Below are positions 50,401 through 59,600 of a stretch of 64,000 bases of DNA, in pieces. The position numbers were made by a program, and so were the translations under genes. The notes below the pieces were generated by a model. It was given only the letters and a program-made list of their open reading frames with translations, did not search any database and was not told where the DNA came from. The stretch is from Aedoeadaptatus coxii (lineage in GTDB: Bacteria > Bacillota > Clostridia > Tissierellales > Peptoniphilaceae), in assembly GCF_001553115.1 (NCBI RefSeq), contig NZ_KQ960160.1:1-64000 (forward strand), read 5' to 3'. Numbering within the stretch: the first letter of the stretch is position 1; each line of letters begins with the position of its first letter.

Positions 50401-51396
50401 ATGAATAAAGACTATATGGTAAACGACATTAAAAATGAGATGAAGGCGTGTATCGACAATATGACGGAATTTAACATGTTTGAACGTCGGCCGCGCCTTG
50501 AAAAATGGCTGGATCTTTTGGAGCTTCTCTACGATGTGGAAGCGGAAGTTGAAGATCGCGCCATGGAACCGGAATCGGACTTTGAAGGCGACGAGCATTA
50601 TGTCGGCCGCGTCCATTTAAAACTGGGCGGTGGCACCCTCGGCGAAGAGCGGGTCTTTATCCCGGAAAAAGTGCTTCGCATGCAAAACATTTCCGAAGGC
50701 GACGAAGTACGCGCCACGGTGGTCAAGCGCGTGTACAATAATAATCACTTGAAAAACATTTACAGCTACGAACTTTTGGAAAAGGCCACGGAAACTGTGG
50801 AAAGTGAACGCCGCGTCATTTCCTACGCCAGAGTATTATCCGACGGCGATTATCGCAACCTTTACATCGAAGGGGAAGGAGACGACGGCACGATCCGCAT
50901 CGATTTAGAAGACGGTAGCCTGGGCAATTTAAGTGTCGATGAAGGAGACATTGTGGATTACGCCTACTGGCAACGGGATCCTTCCGCCGGCCGCATCATT
51001 TGGATCCACAATATCGACGGCGAAAATGTGCTCACAGCCTACGACAATGCAGACGGGGAGTTTGAAGACCATCCCGATCAATTTCTGGACAATGTGCAAC
51101 TGACCGTTTTCGGTAAAGGCGACGTCATTTCCGAACATGTCGAGGCCATGAGAGAAGCGGGCGGCGATGTGGTGCATATCGACGATCCCTCCAACGACAA
51201 TATCGAAAGCCACTTAGACGGCGCCGATCTCGTCCTCGTCTATTTAAATTCCGTACGTCCTCCGGAAGTGAAACGTATTCGCGACGGCGTGCGCAGACGG
51301 GATTTAGAGGTCCTCTTTATTCAAGATGATGACATTAACAATATTTTTTCCGCCATTCGAGATAAATTAGAAAACAGTTATTACTACGACCTTTAA
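50401..51396 (+). CDS. DUF2325-domain protein
   Basis: 331 aa, acidic and soluble. The N-terminal half (about 60-220) looks like two beta-barrel (S1/cold-shock-like) segments, GRVHLKLGGGTLGEERVFIPEKVLRM and a second copy RNLYIEGEGDDGTIRIDLEDGSLGNL. The C-terminal 90 residues (LTVFGKGDVISEHVEAM...ADLVLVYLNSVRPPEVKRIRDGVRRRDLEVLFIQ) match DUF2325, a Rossmann-like domain of unknown function. ATG 50401 has GGAG six bases upstream. It precedes cysS by 17 bases, so it probably belongs to the cysS operon. Confidence 0.75.
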   Translation: MNKDYMVNDIKNEMKACIDNMTEFNMFERRPRLEKWLDLLELLYDVEAEVEDRAMEPESDFEGDEHYVGRVHLKLGGGTLGEERVFIPEKVLRMQNISEGDEVRATVVKRVYNNNHLKNIYSYELLEKATETVESERRVISYARVLSDGDYRNLYIEGEGDDGTIRIDLEDGSLGNLSVDEGDIVDYAYWQRDPSAGRIIWIHNIDGENVLTAYDNADGEFEDHPDQFLDNVQLTVFGKGDVISEHVEAMREAGGDVVHIDDPSNDNIESHLDGADLVLVYLNSVRPPEVKRIRDGVRRRDLEVLFIQDDDINNIFSAIRDKLENSYYYDL

Positions 51397-51413
51397 ACAG
51401 AAGGGAGCCCATT

Positions 51414-52802
51414 GTGAAACTATTTAACTCCATGACCCGAACGAAAGAAGAATTCGTCCCCATCGACGAAAACAAGGTGCGGATGTACAATTGCGGCCCG
51501 ACGGTTTATAACTTTATTCACGTAGGGAACGCCCGCCCCCTGGTAGTGTTCGATACCCTTCGCCGCTTTTTCATTTACAAAGGCTACGATGTGGATTTTG
51601 TCGTCAACTTTACAGATATCGACGACAAGCTCATTAACCGTGCCATTGAAGAAAATTCCACGGTAAAAGACATTGCCGAAAAATACATCGCCGAGTTTAA
51701 ACAAGATGCCAATGGGCTTAATCTCTATACCTACGACACGAAAAATCCCCGCGCCACGGAATTTATCGACGAAATCGAAGACTTTATTGCAGGGCTTGTG
51801 GCAAAAGATGTGGCATACCCTCTCAACGGCGACGTTTATTTCGACATTACGAAGGCAAAAGATTACGGCAAGCTTTCCGGCAAAAACATCGACGAACTCC
51901 AAAGCGGAGCGCGGATCGAAGTAAACAGCGAAAAGAAAAATCCCGGTGACTTCGTGCTTTGGAAAGGTAAAAAAGAAGGAGAACCTGCGTGGCCCTCACC
52001 TTGGGGCGATGGCCGACCGGGTTGGCATATCGAATGTTCGGTTATGGCGAAAACCCTTCTCGGCGATACCATCGACATTCACTCCGGCGGGGAAGATTTG
52101 CAATTTCCTCACCACGAAAACGAAATCGCCCAATCGGAAACCTTAACGGGCAAGACCTTTGCCAATTACTGGCTTCACAACGGCATGATCACCGTCGACG
52201 GCACGAAGATGAGTAAATCTCTTGGCAATTTTTTCACTGTACGGGAAGTGGCGAAGGTATTCGATTTAGAAGTACTCCGTTTCTTCCTATTAAGCGCCCA
52301 CTACAGAAGCCCGATCAATTATTCTTACGACGCCATGGAACAAACCAAGGCGGGTTTGGATCGCCTCTACGGCGTAAGAGATCATATGGAACAGCTTTTA
52401 GGTAACGACATTCCCGGCGGAAGAGACGAGGATTTGGACAAAAAAGTTGTGGAAGAAAAGCGCGAATTTGTAGACGCCATGGAAGACGACTTAAACACGG
52501 CCAAAGCCACGGGCAGTCTCTTCAGTTTGGCGCGAGACATTAACACCCACATCGCCTCCGGGGCAAAAAAAGACAGTCTTCAAGATGCCTACGACGTGTT
52601 TATGGAGTTGGCAGGCGTTCTGGGTATTTTAGGTCGCCGCGACGAAATAGATGCATCGGAAATCGAAGCGCTCCTCGAAGAGCGTAAGGAAGCGCGGAAA
52701 AATAAAGATTTCGCAAGAGCCGACGCCATTCGCGACGAATTGGCCGATCGGGGCATCGCCATCGAAGATACGAGAGAGGGCACTTTGTGGAAAAAGATGT
52801 AA
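51414..52802 (+). CDS. cysS: Cysteinyl-tRNA synthetase
   Basis: 462 aa class I synthetase. The HIGH-type motif is FIHVGNARP, the KMSKS loop is TKMSKSLGN, and the zinc ligands include the Cys in YNCGPTVY, the Cys in HIECSVMA and the HHENE segment. Start is GTG 51414 with AAGGGAG upstream. It heads a chain of overlapping genes (mrnC, thyX, rlmB, yacP), the common Firmicute order. Confidence 0.97.
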   Translation: MKLFNSMTRTKEEFVPIDENKVRMYNCGPTVYNFIHVGNARPLVVFDTLRRFFIYKGYDVDFVVNFTDIDDKLINRAIEENSTVKDIAEKYIAEFKQDANGLNLYTYDTKNPRATEFIDEIEDFIAGLVAKDVAYPLNGDVYFDITKAKDYGKLSGKNIDELQSGARIEVNSEKKNPGDFVLWKGKKEGEPAWPSPWGDGRPGWHIECSVMAKTLLGDTIDIHSGGEDLQFPHHENEIAQSETLTGKTFANYWLHNGMITVDGTKMSKSLGNFFTVREVAKVFDLEVLRFFLLSAHYRSPINYSYDAMEQTKAGLDRLYGVRDHMEQLLGNDIPGGRDEDLDKKVVEEKREFVDAMEDDLNTAKATGSLFSLARDINTHIASGAKKDSLQDAYDVFMELAGVLGILGRRDEIDASEIEALLEERKEARKNKDFARADAIRDELADRGIAIEDTREGTLWKKM

Positions 52803-53215
52803 GAGAATATTTCTCCGCTCCTCAGTGGACGGAAGACGAGGCGAGGGGGCAAAATCCCCTCGTTCTTGCGTATATCGGCGACGGGGTCTACGAGGTTTTT
52901 ATAAGGAGCAAAATCCTTCACAGAAAGGAAAAAGTATCCCGGCTCCACAGAGCATCGGCGCAGCATGCCAAAGCGTCCGCTCAGGCGGAAATCGCCTTAA
53001 AGCTGGAGCCTCTTTTTACGGAAGAAGAAGCCGCCATTTTTAAAAGAGGACGGAATACCCATCAAAAGACCATGGCGAAACACGCCACCGTAGCGGACTA
53101 CCGAAACGCCACGGGCTTTGAATGTTTGATCGGCTATCTCTACACCTCCGGGCAATCGGAGCGTCTGCGCACGTATTTTACGGAAATAGAAAGGATTTGG
53201 GACGATGAATGTTAA
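52787..53215 (+). CDS. mrnC: Mini-ribonuclease III
   Basis: 142 aa: a ribonuclease III domain without a dsRNA-binding domain. [14 protein letters not shown] (Asp32, Glu36) carries catalytic residues, and [21 protein letters not shown] is the second conserved block. It matures 23S rRNA ends. Start is GTG 52787, inside the end of cysS (16-base overlap); no separate promoter. Confidence 0.93.
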   Translation: MEKDVREYFSAPQWTEDEARGQNPLVLAYIGDGVYEVFIRSKILHRKEKVSRLHRASAQHAKASAQAEIALKLEPLFTEEEAAIFKRGRNTHQKTMAKHATVADYRNATGFECLIGYLYTSGQSERLRTYFTEIERIWDDEC

Positions 53216-53978
53216 ACTCATTGCCTACACCCCGGAAGCTGAGGCGACTATCGCAAAGGCCGCCAAGCTTTGCTACTCGCCGGTGGGTGTGGAGGAAATC
53301 GAAAAGAAATTAAACGACGACGAGGTGGAGCGTTTCGTTGCCATGCTCGCATCCATGGGTCACGATTCCCCCTTGGAACATGTGAGCTTTACCTTTGCCG
53401 TAGAAGGAGTGAGCCGCGTGCTTACCCATCAATTGGTGCGCCATCGATTGGCGAGCTATTCTCAGCAATCCCAACGCTACGTTAAACTCGATCAATTCGA
53501 CTACATCGTCCCCGACGCCATTAAAGGCGACGAAGAAGCCGAGGCCGTCTTTTTAAAGAGCATGGAAGCGGCCAATGAAAGCTACCATAATATTACCGAC
53601 ATCCTTCAAAAAAAACATTATGATAACTACATCGCAGAGGGAATGGAGGAGAAAAAAGCCGCTCGCCAAGCGGAAAAACGCGCCATCGAAGATGCCCGCT
53701 ACGTACTGCCCAACGCCTGCGAGACGAAAATCGTCTTGACCATGAACGCCCGCAGCTTGCTCCACTTTTTCCACATGCGCCTCTGTCTGCGCGCCCAATG
53801 GGAAATTCGCGACATGGCACTGGCCATGTTAAAAGAAGTAATGAACACGGCGCCGGCTTTATTTAAAAAGGCGGGTCCCCCCTGCGTTAAAGGCGGTTGC
53901 CCGGAAGGCGCCATGACCTGCGGCAAAATTCAAGAAGTGCGCCGGTTTTATAAGGAGGAATTATGGACGAAACAATAA
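53205..53978 (+). CDS. thyX: FAD-dependent thymidylate synthase
   Basis: 257 aa. The ThyX signature RHR-x7-SQR is seen as [13 protein letters not shown] (about 84-96); [12 protein letters not shown] and the C-terminal substrate-binding region are present. It makes dTMP with methylene-tetrahydrofolate and FAD. Overlaps mrnC by 11 bases and rlmB by 16. With Tmk in this window it covers dTMP to dTDP. Confidence 0.95.
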   Translation: MNVKLIAYTPEAEATIAKAAKLCYSPVGVEEIEKKLNDDEVERFVAMLASMGHDSPLEHVSFTFAVEGVSRVLTHQLVRHRLASYSQQSQRYVKLDQFDYIVPDAIKGDEEAEAVFLKSMEAANESYHNITDILQKKHYDNYIAEGMEEKKAARQAEKRAIEDARYVLPNACETKIVLTMNARSLLHFFHMRLCLRAQWEIRDMALAMLKEVMNTAPALFKKAGPPCVKGGCPEGAMTCGKIQEVRRFYKEELWTKQ

Positions 53979-54706
53979 TTTTCGGCCGCAATCCCGTACT
54001 GGAAGCCTTGGAGGATAAGGTCGACAGACTTTTTATTCAAAAAGGTCTTACCGACGGTACGGTGAAAAAAATTCGCGGAAAAGCCAAGGCCATGGGCGTA
54101 GATGTTCGAGAAAGAGAAAAATCCCGATTAGATGAAATGGTCGATGGGAAAAACCATCAGGGCGTCGTAGCCTACGTTACGAACTTTACCTATTCCACTC
54201 TCGAGGACATGTTCCGCCGCGCCGAGGAGCGAGGAGAAGATCCCCTCATTATTCTCTTGGACAGCATCCAAGATCCCCACAATCTCGGCGCCATTATCCG
54301 CTCGGCGGTGGCCATGGGTGCCCACGGCGTCGTCATCCCTAAAAATCGCTCCGCCGAAATCAACGGCACGGTGTATAAAACATCGGCTGGGGCAGTGGAT
54401 CATATGCTCGTCGCCAAAGTGACCAACATGAATCGAACGGTTGAAGAATTAAAGAGCCGCAATGTATGGGTTTACGGCGCCGATGCCGGCGAGGGAAACC
54501 TTTACGACGCCGATCTCACAGGGCCCATTGCCATCGTCATAGGCAATGAGGGAAAGGGCATAGCCCAAAAAACGAAAGAACACGTGGATGCCCTCCTTTC
54601 CATCCCCATGCCGGGGAAATTTGAATCCTTAAATGCGTCGGTGGCGGCCTCGATTTTTCTCTACGAAATTGTAAGGCAGCGCCATGGCAAGCACACGAAA
54701 ATATAA
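53963..54706 (+). CDS. rlmB: 23S rRNA 2'-O-methyltransferase RlmB (TrmH/SpoU family)
   Basis: 247 aa. An N-terminal substrate-binding domain ([12 protein letters not shown]) is followed by a knotted SPOUT domain with [29 protein letters not shown] and [24 protein letters not shown]. It methylates a guanosine in 23S rRNA by homology to RlmB. AGGAGG precedes ATG 53963. Overlaps both neighbours. Confidence 0.93.
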   Translation: MDETIIFGRNPVLEALEDKVDRLFIQKGLTDGTVKKIRGKAKAMGVDVREREKSRLDEMVDGKNHQGVVAYVTNFTYSTLEDMFRRAEERGEDPLIILLDSIQDPHNLGAIIRSAVAMGAHGVVIPKNRSAEINGTVYKTSAGAVDHMLVAKVTNMNRTVEELKSRNVWVYGADAGEGNLYDADLTGPIAIVIGNEGKGIAQKTKEHVDALLSIPMPGKFESLNASVAASIFLYEIVRQRHGKHTKI

Positions 54707-55223
54707 ACGCAGCCAGCCCTATCTTTTCGTCGACGGCTACAATGTGTTAAATGCGTGGGATCTTTTTCAAAACATGATCGACGATAGATTGGAAGAGGCG
54801 CGGGAACTGCTTGCGGATATTTTAGAAGAATACGCCGCCACAGAACACGTCTTCGTCATCCTCGTGTTCGACGCCTACCGCGTCAAAGGTAATAGCGGCA
54901 GCGTCATGGCGGGCAAACACATGGACGTCGTCTTTACACAGGAAACGGTGACCGCCGATCGCTACATCGAAAGCGAAATCGCATCCATGGGTCGCATGGA
55001 CGATGTATCCGTCGCCACCAGCGATTTTGTGGAACAGCAGATCATTTTGGCGCGAGGGGGCAAGCGCATTAGCGCGAGAGAACTGGAGATCCTCGTGAAA
55101 AACGCCAAAGGCCGTACGCGCAAAACCGCCCGCAACATTCGCGCGGACAAAATATTCTCCACCTCCCTTGATGAGGACAATAGGAAAAAACTTGAAAAAT
55201 TAAAAAAAGAATTACGTGAATAA
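54684..55223 (+). CDS. yacP: NYN-domain RNA-binding nuclease YacP
   Basis: 179 aa. YLFVDGYNVLNAWD starts the PIN-like NYN fold, with VFDAYRVKGN and the DRYIESEIA and VATSDFVEQQIILARGGKRIS blocks, as in Rae1/YacP, which cleaves mRNA on the ribosome in Bacillus. Last gene of the cysS operon, overlapping rlmB by 23 bases. Confidence 0.9.
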   Translation: MASTRKYKRSQPYLFVDGYNVLNAWDLFQNMIDDRLEEARELLADILEEYAATEHVFVILVFDAYRVKGNSGSVMAGKHMDVVFTQETVTADRYIESEIASMGRMDDVSVATSDFVEQQIILARGGKRISARELEILVKNAKGRTRKTARNIRADKIFSTSLDEDNRKKLEKLKKELRE

Positions 55224-55303
55224 AGCCCTTCCAAATAAGGCACGATACTTAAAAGCCTTTGGGAGAATCGAAGCTGCATTTTAAAAATAAATAGGACAGA
55301 GAG

Positions 55304-55333
55304 AAAGAAAACCCGTCGGCGTTTTCTTTTTTC
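55304..55333 (+). terminator. Probable terminator of the cysS-yacP operon
   Basis: AAAGAAAAC pairs with GTTTTCTTT around CCGTCGGC, followed by TTTC. The remaining gap to 55490 is AT-rich with no ORF I trust. Confidence 0.6.
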
Positions 55334-55494
55334 TTTACGAAAAATTTTGCGCTTTACGGAAACAAATGGAAAGAAAGAGATAAAATTGTTTGTAAAACGG
55401 CTATTAAAATAAAAATTAAGAAAACAAAGAGCCTTTGTTATTTGTGAAGTTTCCGTGAAAATACAAGATGACGAAAAATTATAAAGGAAAAGGC

Positions 55495-55523
55495 TTGTTT
55501 TATTCGGGCGCAGGGTGTACACT
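55495..55523 (+). promoter_or_regulatory. Promoter upstream of the structured leader
   Basis: TTGTTT (55495-55500), 17 bases, TACACT (55518-55523). Transcription would start near 55530, giving a leader of about 90 nt. Confidence 0.5.
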
Positions 55524-55540
55524 CGACCTGAACGAGAGAG

Positions 55541-55610
55541 GATGAAGGCCTTTAAATTACCCGATTGTACGGGTTGGGGCCTTCGACGCGCAGATCGTCT
55601 GCGCGAGGAA
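55541..55610 (+). promoter_or_regulatory. Structured 5' leader with two hairpins
   Basis: The first element is AAGGCC (55545) pairing with GGCCTT (55578), with an inner stem ACCCG-ATTGTA-CGGGT. The second is a perfect eight-pair hairpin CGCGCAGA-TCG-TCTGCGCG (55587-55605). The ribosome site GAAGGAGG follows at once. I do not recognise it as a known riboswitch class. Confidence 0.5.
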
Positions 55611-55621
55611 GGAGGTACGTC

Positions 55622-56437
55622 ATGAAAAAGATCGCTGTAGTTTTATTGTTTCTTTTGTTGATTCCCCAAGGTATTTTTGCCGAGTCATTGCCCACCGACA
55701 CCGTTCACGCTTATATGGACGGATATAGTTTAAATGAAAAGGGCAATGTGGAAACATTTGTGAAAGACAGCCGAACGTACATCCCCGTCTCTCTCCTTGA
55801 AAAAGCAAAAGCCTTTACGATTTCCGCAGACAAATCCGGCAAAAAAATGAAACTAACTTCCGGCGACCAGACGGTCACCATGGAAGTGGACAAAAAAGAA
55901 TATAAAAAAGGGGACGACACCGTGGCAATGGATGTGGCGCCTTTTAAAAATGGAGACACGGTGTACCTGCCCCTGCGTTACGTTGCCGAAGCCTTCGGCA
56001 AGGAAGTATATTGGGGAAAGGATGCCCGCGTCGTCGTCATCGGCAGCTATTTAAACGGCGCACCCTCCAATGACGAGATCCGCGTCGCCACCAAAGCCGG
56101 CTATTCTTTTGAAATTCCCGAAGCGGATAAAAATCGCTACGTCATCGAAGACGACGGCGGCGAAGTGCGCATTTACGATAAGAACAATTACCGCAAAGCA
56201 GATCACATCGGCCGCATCGGCACTATTTCCAAAGTAACGGATCCCTCTTGCGCCGATTGCTCCATGATTTTACTCACGCAACTTCCCGGCGGCTACCTCG
56301 TGTTCACATATGCTGAAAATTCAGGTATTAGCGACGATGCAGCCTCGGAACTGAAGGCGGATTACGAACAATCGAAAGAACAAATTAAAGACATTTTAAA
56401 AACCGTAAAGACGCTGGAACGCGTTTCATTGAAATAA
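55622..56437 (+). CDS. Secreted copper amine oxidase N-terminal-domain protein
   Basis: 271 aa. A signal peptide (MKKIAVVLLFLLLIPQGIFA) precedes a copper amine oxidase N-terminal-like domain (about 25-145: TYIPVSLLEKAKAF ... DTVYLPLRYVAEAFGKEVYWGKDARVVVIGSY), a small domain common in Firmicute exported proteins and not itself an oxidase. The rest (about 155-271) is unrecognised and ends in a helical segment. No wall anchor, so it is secreted or held non-covalently. GAAGGAGG is strong. Confidence 0.8.
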   Translation: MKKIAVVLLFLLLIPQGIFAESLPTDTVHAYMDGYSLNEKGNVETFVKDSRTYIPVSLLEKAKAFTISADKSGKKMKLTSGDQTVTMEVDKKEYKKGDDTVAMDVAPFKNGDTVYLPLRYVAEAFGKEVYWGKDARVVVIGSYLNGAPSNDEIRVATKAGYSFEIPEADKNRYVIEDDGGEVRIYDKNNYRKADHIGRIGTISKVTDPSCADCSMILLTQLPGGYLVFTYAENSGISDDAASELKADYEQSKEQIKDILKTVKTLERVSLK

Positions 56438-56477
56438 AAAAGAAACCTGCTTCAAAATAGGAGCAGGTTTTTTCGTG
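56438..56477 (+). terminator. Terminator, first copy of a repeated element
   Basis: AAACCTGCT and AGCAGGTTT form the stem around a 9-base loop, then TTTCGTG. A nearly identical element lies at 61018-61058, after the next gene. Confidence 0.88.
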
Positions 56478-56623
56478 ATTAAAAATTGAATAGAAACGTT
56501 CTATAGAATAAAAGGCGGGAATATGTTGGTGATAGGAATGTATAGGTATATAATAGTTGTGAAAAACAATATTTTTTATGATGAATAAAGTTCTCGTCGA
56601 TATAAACCAGAAAGGAAGAGGCA

Positions 56624-59600
56624 GTGAGAAGATTACGTATTTTGTTGCTCTTCGTGTTGCTCTTGTTACCGAGCGGAGGAGCCGTGTATGCTCAGTCTGC
56701 AACGGATGTAGCAGAGCCGGAGACAACTCGGCAAGAAGCTGCAGCGACGATTTCAGAAAAGAAAGAAGCACCTGCGCAGAAAGAAGCCGAGCCGAAGACA
56801 AATGAGAAAGAACCGGATGCAACAGCGGCAGAACTGCCAGCTGTAGAATCGAGTGCAAAGGAAAAATCCGCCAGTGAGGGTTCGGAAAAAGCGGAAGCAA
56901 TTAAAGCCGCCGAAACCGAAAAAGAGGAACCGGCGAAAGAGGATTCTAAAAATGAAGCTGATGTTGCAAAAGAAGAACCGAAAGAAATAAAAAAAGAGGA
57001 CACAGCTTCCAAAACGAATCATGCAAAACGTGGTAAGGAAGAAAAAGGGAAAGCCGAAGCGGCTGGGAATAACGAGACGAAGGTCTTGAAACAAGGTACC
57101 GTTTTGAACCCGCAAATGTTGAGGAATCCCGCTCCCCAAAACGACGGGGAGATAAAATACAATGAGGTGATGGTAGGTTCTTTTGAGGAATTAAAACAAA
57201 AGCTCAAAGAGGCAAAGAACAACCCTACTAAAATTATCATCACCAAAGGATTTGAAATCACCGAAACCTTAACCATTGAGAAAGATCAAAACATTGTGTT
57301 GACGTCAAATGACGGCAAGAAAATGGACGATCCTTGGAAAAAGATCGAACAGCCGAAAGACTACGCCAAGGAAGGCGAAGCGAAACAAAGAGAGGTTATT
57401 GAAGAAGCGAGAAAACGTGGAAAAGAAGCTGTTGAAAAGGCTGAAGAAAATATCGAAAAAACCGGAAGAGCCTACAACGCAACGTGGAACTACGTTTTTA
57501 AAGAGGAGGACATTGTCCTTAAGAGATCTGAACTGAGTGGGGGCACCGGGTTTAAAGGCACTCTGTTCAATGTTTTTGGAAAATTAACACTCGGTGATCA
57601 AAACAATTCCATAAATTTTGACGGAAATAAGGGAAAGGTTACATCCGATCAAGAGGGATCTTTTTTCACTGTTCAGGACGGCGGTAAGCTTACGCTGAAC
57701 AACGGCGTGATTGCCAACGGAAAGAACGAAGCCCGTTACACCGGTTCAGTTTATCTCCATAAAGGCGCTGAATTTACTATGAACGGCGGCCGCATTTCCT
57801 CTAATGAAGTGGAATCGGCGTCGCGCCAGATTCCGTTTACCACAGGCGGTGTTTATGTAGATAGAGGGTCAAAATTCGTTTTCAATAATGGGATGCTCGA
57901 TCACAATATTGGTACTTCGGCAGCTCTTTTTGTGGGAGAACTCTCTACGGGTGAAAAAGAAAATTTATTTGAGCATCCTGAGTCTGCGGCCATTGCAGAA
58001 ATGAATGGCGGCTACATTATAGGTAACCGGACGAATGGTTCTTTGAAATTTTCAGGGGGCGTTACAGTATTTAGTGGCGGTACCTTCACTTTAAAAGACG
58101 GCATCATTGCCGCCAACTCAAATTACGGAGGCCCCAGTGATGGCGGCGCCGGTGGTGTTTATATAGGTGACGGATTCATAGCCAGCAATTCAAATGCAAT
58201 AGGAGATGAATGGTCGAATACCTATTCCGACTACAAAAATTACGTAGCTAAAAACAAGGGAGAAGCCAATTTTAACGGCGGTCTGATTTACGACAACTAT
58301 TCGTCGTGGGCAGCCGGCGGGCTATTTATCGATTCTGAATACGTAGGCTTAAACCGCGTCATGATTTTAGATAATCGTGCGTCCAAGTGGGGTGGAGGAA
58401 TTTATTATTCTTTCCCGCCCAGAGTGAATAAACCGAACCATATGCTGGTGACGGAAAATAATGCATATATAGGCTCTGTTTCTACTCAAGACGAATACTG
58501 GGGCGGGCCTGCTGCCGGTGGCGGTCTTTGGAATTGCCCCACGGGCTATATTCACTTCGGCGACGGACACTCCCTCTATATTTACAATAATAAAGCCGCA
58601 GGAAAAGGCGACGATATTAGCTTTGCTAAAAGGGCAGGTCAATTTCGTCTCAATGGAAAGGACATACACAGAAATTTTTATTCTCACGTCTCGCCCATTA
58701 CAGAAAAGGACAACATCATTAAGTTTTTAAATGATGATAGAAAGAATAATAAACAATTCATTCCCGGTAAGATGTCCTATACAGATGAAACGATGTACCT
58801 TCGTGCGGTTTACTCCGACAAACTTATAAAAGAAGCATGGTCCAATGCCAATGCCTTTATCTTGGGTAATCGCGCTTCCTATGGCGGAGGGGTCGGTTCC
58901 AATGCCAACCTTACGACGGGAGATAAGGGAACGATCGATTTTACCTTTAAAAAGAAATGGCACAAGGATATCGATAAAAAAGAATACGAAAACAAGAAGC
59001 TCCACATCGATATTTTCATCGTTCCGAAAGAAGCGGATGAAGTTTACGTTCGCAGTCAATACGGATTCGACAACAACTTATTCAAGTACGGCGAAGTTAT
59101 TTTAAGTAAAGAAAATGATTGGCAAGCTCGATTCTCCGAATGGAAGAAGAGCCAAAACAAGGATCTTCCCATTGCAGAAGATCATGGGTTACCTTTCAGT
59201 AACGAAGACCTGGCCAAGCGCGGTTTGAAGTATTTGATCGTCGAAAGAGAAACTGGATATGCCACTCATGTCGTTCAAACAGAAAAGGGATCGTCGACGC
59301 AATATGGAAAGTTGACGATAACGAAGGATCAAAGCAAGAATTGGCCGGAAGGAGACAAACGCAATCACGGCGCGGACTTCTATTTCTATGAATTAAATAA
59401 AGACGGCACCGCCACATACCTGGGTAAGAGCAAGCGATTGGGAGACGATACAAGTATTCACTCGGAATTTGTTCACCCCATTTTAAATAATAAATTCGTA
59501 AATGCGGCTTACTACGGCATCGACGAAAAGAATCCAAGGTATGTTATTGAATATGGTCAGGATGCTTTGAAAAATAGCTATTTTGGTTACTTGTCGACGA

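Noticed and set aside
56692-57139. Minus-strand ORFs rich in Phe/Ser over the Glu/Lys-rich part of the second adhesin
   Set aside because: These are antisense shadows of biased GAA/AAA/GCC codons, with no ribosome sites or family resemblance.
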